Program-made: the position numbers and the translations under genes
The notes under the pieces: generated by a model
The model's database searches: none
What the model saw: the letters and a program-made list of their open reading frames with translations, nothing else
What the model was told of the DNA's origin: nothing
Shown: piece after piece, positions 7,107-15,857 of the stretch
Layout of the letters: each line of letters begins with the position of its first letter
How positions within the stretch are numbered: position 1 is the stretch's first letter
NCBI RefSeq assembly: GCF_007993045.1
Contig: NZ_VOOR01000054.1
Span: 1 to 32,994, forward strand
DNA length: 32,994 nucleotides
DNA from: Phaeodactylibacter luteus
Lineage (GTDB): Bacteria > Bacteroidota > Bacteroidia > Chitinophagales > Saprospiraceae
Direction: 5' to 3'

Positions 7107-8654
7107 ATGGCATCACAGGAACTAGTTTGGGCCACAGCGGGCCTGCTCGCTGCTTACGGCGCTATCATTTTGTTTTTCGTCATCAAGGGCGCGCTCCGCA
7201 TCAGCAATATTTCTGACTATGCAGTAGGCTCCATCCAATTCTCCCCGATCACAGTAGGGCTTTCCCTGGCCGCATCAATGACGAGCGCGGCGACCTTCAT
7301 CATCAACCCGGGCTTTATAGCACTGTACGGATTAAGCGGCCTCATTGCCTTTGGCGTGGTTATGCCGATTGGCATTTACGCTTCGCTCATCGTGTTGACC
7401 AAAAGCTTCCGCAAGCATGGGGCGACGGTAAAAGCACTGACGATGGCGCAGTGGATCGGCAAACGGTACGGCAGCCGCAGCTATGCCTTGTTTTTTGCTT
7501 TTCTGTCGCTGCTGCTCATCACCTTTATCGTTCTGATCTGTGTGGGAATGACCAAAGTGCTGGCCAAAGCGCTCAATGCGGAAGAGCTGTATGTACTGAT
7601 CGGGCTTGTAGCCTTTGTGTTCGGCTACATGATGTTTGGCGGGGCCAACGCTATGGTATACACCAATACCATTCAGGCTATACTGATGACGGTTGTGGCA
7701 GTGATCCTCTTGGGCAGTGGCTATGAGCACTTCAGCGAAGGGGTCAAAGGCTTCTTGGATAAAATAGCCGCCATCGACCCCTTGCTCGCACAGCCGGTCA
7801 ACCCTTCGAGCTTCCTGTTCCGCGACTACTTCGAGATCATCTTCTGCTCCCTGATCGTTGGGGTGGCGGTAGTCTGCCAGCCACATATCATTACCAAGTC
7901 CTTGCTCTTGAAGGAAGAGCGGGATGTAAACCGCTACCTTGCTACCGGGATCATCGTTGAAATGCTGTTCTTCTCGGTAGTCCTTGCAGGGCTTTTCGCC
8001 CGCCTCCGTTTTCCAGACCTCACTTCGGAGGGTGAGGCCATCAGCATGGATGGCATCATCCCGGCCTATGTGGTCACCGCGTTTCCGGTGGCCGTAGGGC
8101 TTGTCGTTATCCTAGGGCTGATCTCGGCCGGGCTTTCCACCTTGGAAGGTTTGATACAATCTTTATCTTCTACGATCACATCAGACATCATCGAGCCACT
8201 GTTCGGGCACCTCATGGGCGGGGAAGCGCAAAAGGGCCGATTCCTAATGGGCACCAATAAAGTGGTGATCATCTTATTGGCCATCGTCGCTATTGCCCTA
8301 TCTTACCAGCAGCTCATCAGCCCAAGCCTGAGCGTGGGCATCTTTGCACAAAACGGGGTATATGCTTATTTTTCAGCAGCCTTTGTACCTGTGCTAATGG
8401 GCATTTTCCTTAAGGAGGTGCCAAGGGCGGCCCCCATCTCAGCTAGCATCACCGCCATCGTTGTCCACTTCGGCCTATATTACGGCCGGATAGGGTGGTA
8501 TATGCAAGCGGAGGTCCGCAACCCAGCAGTAGCAGTCACCTTCGCCATACTTGCCTCTCTGACGGTGGGCGCATCGGTATACCTGGCGCTCAAGGGCAGG
8601 AAAGCCAGCGGAGCACAGCCTGATTTAGCCGCCCTTAAAAAAAAAGCGCCGTAG
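7107..8654 (+). CDS. Sodium:solute symporter (SSS family), substrate unknown
   Basis: A 515-residue polytopic membrane protein with about 13 hydrophobic segments. SSS-type features include the N-terminal ISNISDYAVGS...SLAASMTSAATFI stretch (TM1-2 sodium-site region), GYMMFGGANAMVYTNTIQAILM (the SSS signature area around TM5-6), and LISAGLSTLEGLIQSLSSTI (TM8 equivalent with small Ser/Thr residues that bind sodium in the family). It would import a small organic solute with sodium. Proximity to pruA raises proline as a candidate, but sequence alone does not identify the substrate. The start at 7107 (MASQELVW) was chosen over an upstream in-frame start at 6912 because the added 65 residues are basic and non-hydrophobic. 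The alpha/beta hydrolase gene begins 5 bases after its stop. Confidence 0.85.
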   Translation: MASQELVWATAGLLAAYGAIILFFVIKGALRISNISDYAVGSIQFSPITVGLSLAASMTSAATFIINPGFIALYGLSGLIAFGVVMPIGIYASLIVLTKSFRKHGATVKALTMAQWIGKRYGSRSYALFFAFLSLLLITFIVLICVGMTKVLAKALNAEELYVLIGLVAFVFGYMMFGGANAMVYTNTIQAILMTVVAVILLGSGYEHFSEGVKGFLDKIAAIDPLLAQPVNPSSFLFRDYFEIIFCSLIVGVAVVCQPHIITKSLLLKEERDVNRYLATGIIVEMLFFSVVLAGLFARLRFPDLTSEGEAISMDGIIPAYVVTAFPVAVGLVVILGLISAGLSTLEGLIQSLSSTITSDIIEPLFGHLMGGEAQKGRFLMGTNKVVIILLAIVAIALSYQQLISPSLSVGIFAQNGVYAYFSAAFVPVLMGIFLKEVPRAAPISASITAIVVHFGLYYGRIGWYMQAEVRNPAVAVTFAILASLTVGASVYLALKGRKASGAQPDLAALKKKAP

Positions 8655-8659
8655 CAGGG

Positions 8660-9556
8660 GTGCTTGGCAGCCCGAGCCCGGTAAAGCCTCCGGCAAAGCC
8701 CGTAACTAAAGAAGGGGAAATCATACTCGATAACAACATGAAGATCCGATACCGATCATCGGGCGCTGGCCCTGTCACCCTCCTTATGGTGCATGGCCTG
8801 GGGAGCAACCGGAAAGCTTGGGCTAAGATCAGCCCAATGCTCGAAGGCCATTACCGGTGCATAGCTATTGACCTGCCTGGATATGGCAGCAGCTCGAAAG
8901 GGGATTACCCCTACAGCATCCCATTTTTCGCACAGAAGGTGAACCAGCTTGCCCATCACCTCGGAGCAAAGCGTATGGTATTGATGGGCCACTCTATGGG
9001 CGGGCAGATTGCGATAGCTGCCCACCTGCTCGAGCCAGCGTTGTTTGAGCAACTCATCCTTTTTGCCCCTGCAGGGTTCGAGACTTTCAATACGGCGGCC
9101 CGGGAGTGGCTGAGGGCATTCTACCAGCCGGCCTTGCTGAAAGCCATGCCGGTGGCTCAGATTAAACACAACTTTGAAGCAAATTTCTACCAGTTCCCCT
9201 CAGATGCAGCGTTTATGGTTGCAGACCGCCTGGCCATGCGGGAAGACCCGGAGGCCTACGCCCAATTTTGCCGGATGGTGCCACGCTGCGTTATGGGCAT
9301 GCTAGATTACCCGGTTTTCAACAAGCTCGGCCAGATATCAGCCCCTACGCTGATCATTTATGGGGAAGAGGACCAGCTTATCCCCAACAAGGTCCTCAAT
9401 CCAGGGCTGACCACAGCTTTGGTCGCCCAGAGAGGGGCGGCCCGGATTGGGAAATCAGAGCTCCATCTCCTGCCGCGTTGCGGCCATTTCGTGCCATGGG
9501 AATGTGCACAAGAGTCTGCAGCTCTGGCCCGGTCATTCCTAGAACGGATAGCCTAA
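8660..9556 (+). CDS. Alpha/beta-hydrolase fold protein
   Basis: A 298-residue hydrolase when read from the GTG at 8660. An ATG at 8738 (MKIRYRSSG) would give 272 residues and still keep the full fold. Visible elements are the oxyanion HG of LLMVHGLGSNRKAW (45-46), the nucleophile elbow GHSMGGQ with S112, the acid D238 in IYGEEDQLIP, and H276 in LPRCGHFVPWE. This is the complete Ser-Asp-His triad of epoxide-hydrolase/lactonase/esterase-type enzymes. It probably cleaves an ester, lactone or C-C bond of a small molecule. The 5-base gap after the symporter points to translational coupling and a shared substrate pathway. No signal peptide is seen, so it should act in the cytoplasm. Confidence 0.8.
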   Translation: MLGSPSPVKPPAKPVTKEGEIILDNNMKIRYRSSGAGPVTLLMVHGLGSNRKAWAKISPMLEGHYRCIAIDLPGYGSSSKGDYPYSIPFFAQKVNQLAHHLGAKRMVLMGHSMGGQIAIAAHLLEPALFEQLILFAPAGFETFNTAAREWLRAFYQPALLKAMPVAQIKHNFEANFYQFPSDAAFMVADRLAMREDPEAYAQFCRMVPRCVMGMLDYPVFNKLGQISAPTLIIYGEEDQLIPNKVLNPGLTTALVAQRGAARIGKSELHLLPRCGHFVPWECAQESAALARSFLERIA

Positions 9557-9568
9557 AATGGGCGCGAG

Positions 9569-9622
9569 CCAAGCCAGATCTTTAGTAGCGATGGAGCGGG
9601 TAAACCACGCTATCTGGGCTGG
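9569..9622. repeat. Imperfect hairpin 3' of the hydrolase gene
   Basis: CCAAGCCAGAT (9569-9579) pairs with ATCTGGGCTGG (9612-9622) at 9 of 11 positions, and an inner TAGCG/CGCTA pair stacks beneath it. There is no T-tract, so it is not a standard intrinsic terminator. It may protect the 3' end of the mRNA. Confidence 0.3.
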
Positions 9623-9667
9623 CAAGCTGACCGGGAGAGCATTGGCTTCCTTTTCCATACTTTGTGC

Positions 9668-9822
9668 GGGCGTAAACCAAATTGTCGCAGGCGTTTAAGC
9701 TTTCTGGGCTTTATAGCCTGGCATCGGCCTAGCGCTGCGCAGGGGTGTAAGCCCGATAGGGCCGAGCGGATAGCGAGCCCCGGAGCATAGCGGCACCTGC
9801 CATCGGGCAGGGGCAGGCCCCT
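9668..9822 (+). repeat. Dispersed GC-rich element, family 1, copy 3 (right end lost)
   Basis: The left terminus GGGCGTAAACCAAATTGTCG is nearly identical to that of copy 2. The core follows with CTGGCATCGG, CCTAGCGCTGCG, GGGCCGAGCGGATAGCGAGC, AGCATAGCGGCACC and the hairpin CTGCC-ATCG-GGCAG. The right terminal repeat is missing or unrecognisable before the symporter stop codon at 9850. The copy sits between two convergent genes, like copies 2 and 4. Confidence 0.75.
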
Positions 9823-9849
9823 ATCCTTGCGGAGGGGGCAGGGCTCAAA

Positions 9850-11418
9850 TCAAATCCAGTCCTGCAGATAAATGCTCACCAGGATAATCAGAGCGAAAAA
9901 GCCGAGCAGGATAAAGGCTTCGCGCCCTAAGAGCTGTTTCCAGTCTGGCTCAAAAGGCACAGCAGCAGCCCTGGGCTCACCGGGCAATACCCGGCTCAGC
10001 CCATACCCCAGCAGGAGGGTAATGCCCGCCCCGATCGCGTTCCACCAGAACCAGAAAATCTCCGGCACGTACAGCCAGAGGTAAATATTGGCCAGCACGC
10101 CTACTGCCAAGCCGATATTTGCGCCCAGGGCGTGGGCGCGCCGCGTCATGACCGCCAGAAGGAAGGTAGCCAAAATAGGGCCATAAAAAACTGAGCCTAT
10201 TTTGTTGATCGCCTCAATCACGGTATCTGCAATATCCCCAGCGTATACGGCCAGTACAATACACAGTACCCCCCAAAAGAAAGCCGCTAAGCGGGAGTAC
10301 TTCATGTACTGAGCTGTGCTGAGTGCTCTGCCGCGGCCAATAAAATCTTCGACCGTCACCGCAGACAAAGAGTTGATGGCCGAGCTGAGGGAAGACATCG
10401 CAGCGCTGAGTATAGCCACAATGAGCAGCCCAATGATGCCGTGCGGCAGGTAGTCTCGTATAAAAACCGGGATCATCATATCTGGCCTGTCCGCTGGGAT
10501 TTCAGCCTGAAATTCGGGCGTAAGGGCTACAAGGGTGCCAATGACCAAACCCATAATACAATAGGTGAGCGTGACAGGGAAGCGGATCAGCCCGTTGAAG
10601 AGCAGGGTTTTGCGCACAACGCCCATGTCCCTTGCAGAAAGGGTGCGCTGTGCTTGCGATTGATCTGTGCCATAATAAGAAACGTAAAGAAAAAAGCCCC
10701 CGAGGGCCATAGGCCAAAAGCCAAATTCCTCCCCTTTCTGGAAACCCCAGCCCTGAAAATCTACAGCATCTAGGCGGGAACGGTCTACCGCGGCGGTAAA
10801 GGCTTCCCACCCGCCTAGTTCTGCCAGGCCATAGCCCATGCAAAGGATGATGCCCAGAAATAAAATTATCATTTGGATCATATCCCCGTAAACGACCGCT
10901 TTCATACCGCCCTGCAGGGAATAGATCAGCGTGATGATGCCGATCAGCCCTAAAGTGGTGAAAAACGACAGCCCAATAACGCTCTCCAGGATAATGGAGA
11001 CCGCATAAACCATAACCCCCGTTGCGAATGCCCGGCTTACCAAAAAAACAGCGCTCAGCAACAGCCGGGTAGAAGCGCTGAAACGGCGCTCCAAATACTC
11101 ATAGATAGAAACGATGCCTGCCTGGTAAAGCGGTGGGATGAGCACGGCCATCAAAAACAGCATGGCGATGGGCACCCCAAACTCAAAACTGAGCCACTGC
11201 AGGCCACCGCCTTCCCGTAGCCCTACAAATGCCGGGGCGGAGATAAAACTGATGGCCGAAAGCTGTGTGGCCATTATGGATAGCCCTAGTGGGAGCCAGC
11301 CGAAGCTCTTGCCGCCCAAAAAATAGTCCTTCCCATCTTTCTGCTCCTTAAAAAAGTAGCCTAGCCCTAAAAAAGCGGCTGCATACACGGCTACGATAAT
11401 GTAATCCAGGGTGTTCAT
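9850..11418 (-). CDS. Sodium:solute symporter (SSS family)
   Basis: A 522-residue membrane protein with 13-14 hydrophobic segments, clearly of the SGLT/NIS-like branch. It has the TM1 region LSIMATQLSAISFISAPAF, the family signature GGMKAVVYGDMIQMIILF, YGTDQSQAQRTLSARD in the TM6-7 loop, and SAAMSSLSSAINSLSAV in TM8, where Ser pairs coordinate sodium. YGTDQSQ-type loops occur in transporters of sugars, sialic acid or similar solutes, but the substrate cannot be fixed. It is divergently arranged with the MarR regulator at 11622 across a 203-bp gap, so it is a plausible target of that regulator. The start at 11418 directly precedes MNTLDYIIVAVYAAAF, a normal TM1. Confidence 0.9.
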   Translation of the reverse strand: MNTLDYIIVAVYAAAFLGLGYFFKEQKDGKDYFLGGKSFGWLPLGLSIMATQLSAISFISAPAFVGLREGGGLQWLSFEFGVPIAMLFLMAVLIPPLYQAGIVSIYEYLERRFSASTRLLLSAVFLVSRAFATGVMVYAVSIILESVIGLSFFTTLGLIGIITLIYSLQGGMKAVVYGDMIQMIILFLGIILCMGYGLAELGGWEAFTAAVDRSRLDAVDFQGWGFQKGEEFGFWPMALGGFFLYVSYYGTDQSQAQRTLSARDMGVVRKTLLFNGLIRFPVTLTYCIMGLVIGTLVALTPEFQAEIPADRPDMMIPVFIRDYLPHGIIGLLIVAILSAAMSSLSSAINSLSAVTVEDFIGRGRALSTAQYMKYSRLAAFFWGVLCIVLAVYAGDIADTVIEAINKIGSVFYGPILATFLLAVMTRRAHALGANIGLAVGVLANIYLWLYVPEIFWFWWNAIGAGITLLLGYGLSRVLPGEPRAAAVPFEPDWKQLLGREAFILLGFFALIILVSIYLQDWI

Positions 11419-11563
11419 GATCTGGCTGTTTAAAAGTCGGCCTTTGCGGCAAAGTGGTGTAAAGGGCGCAGCGTGCCAAAGAAAAAAGCTACCTTTACGA
11501 TACCTAACCTATATATCTTCACTGCCGCGCAAAATTGCAAAATAAGCATTTAGGCAAAACCAC

Positions 11564-11595
11564 TTTGAATTTTCGTTGTTTAAACTTTAAATTTG
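11564..11595 (+). promoter_or_regulatory. Bacteroidota-type promoter of the MarR gene
   Basis: TTTG at 11564-11567, a 20-bp spacer, then TAAATTTG at 11588-11595: an exact match to the -33/-7 consensus of the phylum. The start codon is 27 bases downstream, which argues for the ATG at 11622 rather than the in-frame start at 11535. Confidence 0.7.
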
Positions 11596-11621
11596 CAGGA
11601 AATAAAGCGCAGCAGTACACC

Positions 11622-12071
11622 ATGAAGATAGAAGATGCCATCAAGCAGACCAAGCCCTTCCGCAACAACCGGCACAAAGCTATGGTCAACCTGATCTACA
11701 CCCACAACTTTATCGTCGATCAGCTCCGGTCAAAGATCAAGCCCTTCGGCATCACGATGCAACAGTACAACGTACTGCGGGTGCTGCGCGGAGCAGGAGA
11801 GCCGATCAGCACTTCCGTCATCCGAGAACGGCTGCTGGATAAGATGGCAGACACCTCCCGTATGGTCAACCGGCTGCACCAAAAAGGGCTGGTGACCCGC
11901 AATGAGTGCGAGCACGACAAACGGCTGGTTGATATTTCATTGACAGAGGCCGGTTATGCCCTGTTGGAGCAGTTGGACCTCCTCAACCCTGACATGGACA
12001 AAATCGTAGGCAGCATAACAGAAGAGGAGGCTACTACGCTCAGCAACCTCCTCGACAAAATCAGATCTTAA
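11622..12071 (+). CDS. MarR family transcriptional regulator
   Basis: A 149-residue winged-helix regulator of usual family length. An N-terminal dimerisation helix (about 1-40) is followed by the DNA-binding core: QQYNVLRVLRGAGEPIS, the recognition region VIRERLLDKMADTSRMVNRLHQKGL, and the wing VTRNECEHDKRLVDISLTEAG, which contains the conserved D-x-R motif. A C-terminal helix completes the dimer interface. The start at 11622 fits the promoter at 11564. It is divergent from the symporter at 9850 and probably controls it and itself; this is inferred from position. Its 3' end faces the sugar dehydrogenase gene with a gap of only 11 bases. Confidence 0.9.
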   Translation: MKIEDAIKQTKPFRNNRHKAMVNLIYTHNFIVDQLRSKIKPFGITMQQYNVLRVLRGAGEPISTSVIRERLLDKMADTSRMVNRLHQKGLVTRNECEHDKRLVDISLTEAGYALLEQLDLLNPDMDKIVGSITEEEATTLSNLLDKIRS

Positions 12072-12082
12072 AATACTTGGCG

Positions 12083-13936
12083 TTACATCTTCAGCAGCTT
12101 TATGGTGTGCTGCTCGCTGCCTTTGGTAATCCTCAGCCAATAAGCGCCCGTAGGCCAGTCTAAGGTTTCTATCTGCCCAGCCCATTTCCCTGCTGCCTGT
12201 ATTTTTTCGCCCCACAGTTTTTGGCCATTGCTGTTGTGTACTTCCAAAAGGAACTCCCCCTGCCCTTTCAGCTCAAGCCAAAATGCCCTTCCAAAAGGGT
12301 TGGGGCTCGCTGTGACCCTATCAAGCCCGGGCAAGAAATTGCTGCCGACCAGGGCCAACGCTTCCGAAATCACCGTACATCCATCCTCATCTGTAATCTC
12401 TACCTGGTAGCTCCCGCTTTCCTGTGGCTCCCAAGTGGGCATATCTGCCCCTTCAATGGGGCTGCCATTTAGCAGCCACTGATACGCAGCGTAGCCTGGC
12501 GCGGCAGTGAGCACGCCTGAGGCGTTTTCGATCAGCACATCTGGGAAGTTGGCGGCTTCTACTTGGAAGGCCGCGGAAAGCGCAGAATTGCAGTTGCCGC
12601 TTTGGAAAGCCGCCAACTGCACCTGATAGCTGCCGGGCGCTGTAGCCTGTAGGGCGTTGTCTACGGTCTGTGTCAACAAGGCGCCATCTAGGTACCAATT
12701 GAAAACATAGCCCGCTGGAGCAGCCGAAGCCGACAGGGCTGCAGCAGCTCCTGTGCCGCAGATGATGCCCTCCCCCCCAATTTCGGGCGCAGCGGGGGAT
12801 TCGCAATTAGCCCCCACCTGGTAAACCGTGCCCTGTGTCAGGGCTGCAAGGTAAAGCTCTCCCGAGGCGTCTTCGCCAAAAGATGCATATTGCCCGCCTG
12901 GCCCGTCAAACAGTTCGGTGTTCTCCCATCCGCCCTGGCCATCGGGCGCGAGCCCCCAAATTTTGCCAGAACAGTAATCTGCATAAAGGTAAGTGCCATA
13001 AAGGGCCGGCGCGGCTTCTCCCCGGTAGACATAGCCACCGGTAATGGAGCAGCCGTCCGCGCTCCCAGTTTGATAGACGTGCACGGGAGGGGTGTAAGCC
13101 CCAGCCCCTTCGCACCCACCTGTGTTGAAGGCAGAAAAGCCTTCGTAGCACCGCCAGCCATAATTCTCTCCACCGGTGCTCTGTGCGGGCTGGAAGGTCA
13201 CTTCTTCCCAGGCATTCTGCCCGACATCCCCGATCCACATATCGCCCGTCAGGCGGTCGAAGCTGAACCGCCAAGGGTTGCGCAGCCCGATGGCCCAAAC
13301 CTCGTCTAAGGTAAAATCGTCATCGGCAAAAGGGTTGTCGGGCGGGATGGCGTAGGGCGTGCCATTATCGACATCCAAGCGGAGCATTTTGCCCAGCATA
13401 GACTGCCGGTTCTGGCTATAGTTGTCCGGATCTCCTCCAGCGCCGCCATCGCCCATGCCGACGTAGAGGTACCCATCGGGGCCGAAGTTGAGGTCTCCGG
13501 CATTATGGTTGCTGAAAGGCTGATCGATGGCCAGCAGGACCAGCTCCGAGCTGGGGTCCGCGAGGTTGGGGTTGCCCTCGCTTACGCGGAAACGGGAGAC
13601 GCGGGTATCGCCACTGTTGTTGGTATAGTTCACAAAGAAATAGCCATTCGTGGCGTAATCTGGGTGAAAAGCGAGCCCCAGCAGCCCCCGCTCGCCATTG
13701 GCCGGGCTGACACGGCTATCAATATCGAGGAATGGGGCGCTCAGCACCTCCCCGCCCGGGGCAAGGATACGGATACGGCCCGGGCGCTCAACGATGAAAA
13801 TCCGCCCATCGCCAGCGTGAGCGATATCCACGGGCTGGACCAGCCCTTCTGCTACGGGGGTGAGGGTGAGCTCAGGCTGTGCTTGTGCTATACCCGCCCA
13901 CAGGCCAAGCCCTAAAAATAAAAGGAATCCTTTCAT
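12083..13936 (-). CDS. Secreted PQQ-dependent sugar dehydrogenase-like protein with C-terminal sorting domain
   Basis: A 617-residue exported protein. A signal peptide (LLFLGLGLWAGIAQAQ) precedes a six-bladed beta-propeller of the soluble glucose/aldose sugar dehydrogenase family at about 22-380. Hallmarks are NGERGLLGLAFHPDY, FSNHNAGDLNFGPDGYLYVG, MGDGGAGGDPD, GLRNPWRFSFD and GGYVYRGEAAPALYGTY. Two Ig/PKD-like beta domains follow (about 390-530; WYLDGALL and YQWLLNGSPIEGA). The last 75 residues start with ASPNPFGRAFWLEL and end YWLRITKGS...IKLLKM, a standard type A sorting domain for type IX secretion. It should oxidise sugars or alcohols with PQQ outside the cell. An alternative ATG lies two codons upstream (13942). 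I did not verify the PQQ-binding residues one by one. Confidence 0.88.
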   Translation of the reverse strand: MKGFLLFLGLGLWAGIAQAQPELTLTPVAEGLVQPVDIAHAGDGRIFIVERPGRIRILAPGGEVLSAPFLDIDSRVSPANGERGLLGLAFHPDYATNGYFFVNYTNNSGDTRVSRFRVSEGNPNLADPSSELVLLAIDQPFSNHNAGDLNFGPDGYLYVGMGDGGAGGDPDNYSQNRQSMLGKMLRLDVDNGTPYAIPPDNPFADDDFTLDEVWAIGLRNPWRFSFDRLTGDMWIGDVGQNAWEEVTFQPAQSTGGENYGWRCYEGFSAFNTGGCEGAGAYTPPVHVYQTGSADGCSITGGYVYRGEAAPALYGTYLYADYCSGKIWGLAPDGQGGWENTELFDGPGGQYASFGEDASGELYLAALTQGTVYQVGANCESPAAPEIGGEGIICGTGAAAALSASAAPAGYVFNWYLDGALLTQTVDNALQATAPGSYQVQLAAFQSGNCNSALSAAFQVEAANFPDVLIENASGVLTAAPGYAAYQWLLNGSPIEGADMPTWEPQESGSYQVEITDEDGCTVISEALALVGSNFLPGLDRVTASPNPFGRAFWLELKGQGEFLLEVHNSNGQKLWGEKIQAAGKWAGQIETLDWPTGAYWLRITKGSEQHTIKLLKM

Positions 13937-14079
13937 ATCCATTCTTTTGCATTTTTCGTTAAGAGAAGGCAAGCTAAAGAAATGGGGCTTGCCCCCTTCA
14001 GGTACCAATATAATGGATTTGTAAGTGCTTGCCACCCCTGCCGCTCTTTTAAGTAAGGCAGCTGACACCAGCCCCCCGC

Positions 14080-14110
14080 TTTGCCATACCATTCCTAACC
14101 ACTAACTTTA
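14080..14110 (+). promoter_or_regulatory. Putative promoter for the TolB-like gene
   Basis: TTTG (14080-14083), a 19-bp spacer, then TAACTTTA (14103-14110), one base off TAnnTTTG. The start codon follows after 24 bases. Confidence 0.5.
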
Positions 14111-14134
14111 CCCAGACCAACAGAACCTGAAAAA

Positions 14135-15040
14135 ATGCTGAAACAGACTACCCTGCTCTTTTTCCTGTGCTCTACCCTGGCGAATGCCGCCATTGCACAA
14201 CAGCTCACCTTTCCCAAATCCAACATTTACCTGTTCAAGGTGGAACAGGAAGGCGATGGCAGCCTGTCCTTTGCTCAGCCCCGCTACCTGACGGCTTTCA
14301 ACCCAGAGGGCTACAACAACAACCCCTCTTTCTTCAGCAATACGGAGCTCTACATCTCCGTGCGCGAGCCCGGCAGCACGCAGGCCGACCTTTACAAACT
14401 CGACTTGGAGCACCACACCCGGCTGCAGGTCACTGCGACGCCAGAAAGTGAAATTGCCCCAGAGCGCATGCCAGAATACTATACCTTCTCGGCCGTACGG
14501 GCCGAGCGCAACGGCCAGGAGGAAGCCCTCAAGCTATGGCAGTTCCCCGTAGACCAACTGACCAATGGCAAGCCGGTTTTCAAATACCTGACCGGTATTT
14601 CGGACTATCTCTGGCTGAGCAGCCAAGAGATCGCCATCTACAAAGAGGACAACCCCAGCGCCCTCTCCATTGTCAATACCAATGATGACAAAATGGAAAC
14701 CCTGGCTACCAACGTGGGCCCCTGCCTGCAGCGGCTGCCCAACGGCAATCTCGTTTATGTGCAAAAAAGCCGTTACGACGATTGGAAGATCATGGAAAAA
14801 AACCTTTTCCGCCGCAAAGAGCCTGCGCGGACCATCATCGAGACCCTTCCTAACGCAGACCATTTTGCAGTTTTGCCGGACGGCTCCCTCCTCATGGCCA
14901 AGGGGAGCAAAATTTACCGCTTCAACAAGTTTACGGACGACAATTGGAAAGAAGTAGCAGACCTGCGGTTCTACGAGATCCGCAACATTTCACGCTTAGT
15001 CGTCAGCACAGATTTCCAGATTGCAGTAGTTGCAGACTAA
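14135..15040 (+). CDS. Exported TolB-like beta-propeller protein
   Basis: A 301-residue protein with a signal peptide (LLFFLCSTLANAAIAQ). The rest is a run of four-stranded blades resembling the WD40-like/TolB repeats, for example NNPSFFSNTELYISVREPG, YLWLSSQEIAIY, CLQRLPNGNLVYVQK and HFAVLPDGSLLMAKGSKIYRF. No catalytic motif is visible. It probably sits in the periplasm as a binding or scaffold domain. The DUF1684 gene starts 11 bases after its stop, so the two form an operon. Its promoter faces away from the sugar dehydrogenase gene across 198 bases. Confidence 0.7.
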   Translation: MLKQTTLLFFLCSTLANAAIAQQLTFPKSNIYLFKVEQEGDGSLSFAQPRYLTAFNPEGYNNNPSFFSNTELYISVREPGSTQADLYKLDLEHHTRLQVTATPESEIAPERMPEYYTFSAVRAERNGQEEALKLWQFPVDQLTNGKPVFKYLTGISDYLWLSSQEIAIYKEDNPSALSIVNTNDDKMETLATNVGPCLQRLPNGNLVYVQKSRYDDWKIMEKNLFRRKEPARTIIETLPNADHFAVLPDGSLLMAKGSKIYRFNKFTDDNWKEVADLRFYEIRNISRLVVSTDFQIAVVAD

Positions 15041-15051
15041 AACCCCGGACT

Positions 15052-15654
15052 ATGGCACGCCTCTACCCTATTCTGGCCCTGCTGTTGTGCGCTATCGTGG
15101 CCAATGGCCAGCCGGGCTTCGACAAGGCTATCCGCAAGCACCGCAAGGCATACAAAAGGGCTTTCTTGGAAGATGCCCGCTCTCCATTGAACAAAGCGCA
15201 GACAAAACAGCTGAGCTTTTTCCCTCCCGATGAAGCCTATCGCGTAGCAGCGGAGTTTTCCCCTGCAGATGGCGCAAAGCCTTTCGATATGGCCACCTAC
15301 AGTGGCGTCACCAAGCCCTATATCCTTTATGGCACGGCTACCTTCCAGCTTAAAGGGCAGGCCCTGACACTCGAAATTTACCAAAGCATTTCGCTCATGC
15401 GCATGCCTCAGTACCGGGACTACCTCTTCCTTCCGTTTAAAGATGATACCAATGGGGAACTGACCTACGGTGGCGGCCGCTACATGGATATTTCCGTTAA
15501 GGATATTGAGGACGGCAAGATCATACTTGACTTCAACAAGGCCTACAACCCTTGGTGTGCCTACAGCGATGGGTACAACTGCCCCATCCCTCCTGCAGCT
15601 AACCACTTGGGGCTGCCTATTTTGGCAGGCGAAAAGCGCTATGCCCCTCAATAG
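15052..15654 (+). CDS. DUF1684 family exported protein
   Basis: A 200-residue protein with an N-terminal signal peptide (LYPILALLLCAIVANGQ). The mature part matches the DUF1684 pattern: a central beta region ILYGTATFQLKGQALTLEIYQS, FLPFKDDTNGELTYGGGRYMD, and the conserved C-terminal block DFNKAYNPWCAYSDGYNCP, IPPAANHLGLPILAGEK. The family function is unknown; members are small beta-rich proteins often annotated as exported. The start at 15052 gives the signal peptide directly and lies 11 bases after the TolB-like gene; an in-frame extension to 14944 overlaps that gene and was not used. Confidence 0.85.
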   Translation: MARLYPILALLLCAIVANGQPGFDKAIRKHRKAYKRAFLEDARSPLNKAQTKQLSFFPPDEAYRVAAEFSPADGAKPFDMATYSGVTKPYILYGTATFQLKGQALTLEIYQSISLMRMPQYRDYLFLPFKDDTNGELTYGGGRYMDISVKDIEDGKIILDFNKAYNPWCAYSDGYNCPIPPAANHLGLPILAGEKRYAPQ

Positions 15655-15672
15655 GCTGGCCTGAAATCAATA

Positions 15673-15855
15673 GGGCGTGGACCAAAATGTCGCAGGCGTT
15701 TATGCTTTGGGGGCTCTAGCTTGGCATTGGCCTAGCGCTGCGAAGGGGTGGCAAGCCCGACAGGGCCGAGCGGACAGCGAGCCCCGCAGCATAGCGGCAC
15801 CTGCCCGATGGCAGGGGCAGGCCCTCAAAAAAAAACGGCAAGCTGGGTTGCGCCC
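15673..15855 (+). mobile_element. MITE-like element, family 1, copy 4
   Basis: A 183-bp copy. The left end GGGCGTGGACCAAAATGTCG and the right end, whose reverse complement is GGGCGCAACCCAGCTTGCCG, are diverged inverted repeats. The flanks AATCAATA (15665-15672) and AATCAAAA (15856-15863) form an 8-bp direct repeat with one mismatch; the right one overlaps the stop codon of the next minus-strand gene. The core is GGGCCGAGCGGACAGCGAGC with hairpin CTGCC-CGAT-GGCAG, followed by an A9 run. It lies between convergent genes. Confidence 0.7.
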
Positions 15856-15857
15856 AA

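Noticed and set aside
12838-13309. Several open frames of 110-140 codons within the sugar dehydrogenase gene
   Set aside because: All are shadows of a gene with clear propeller motifs and a signal peptide.
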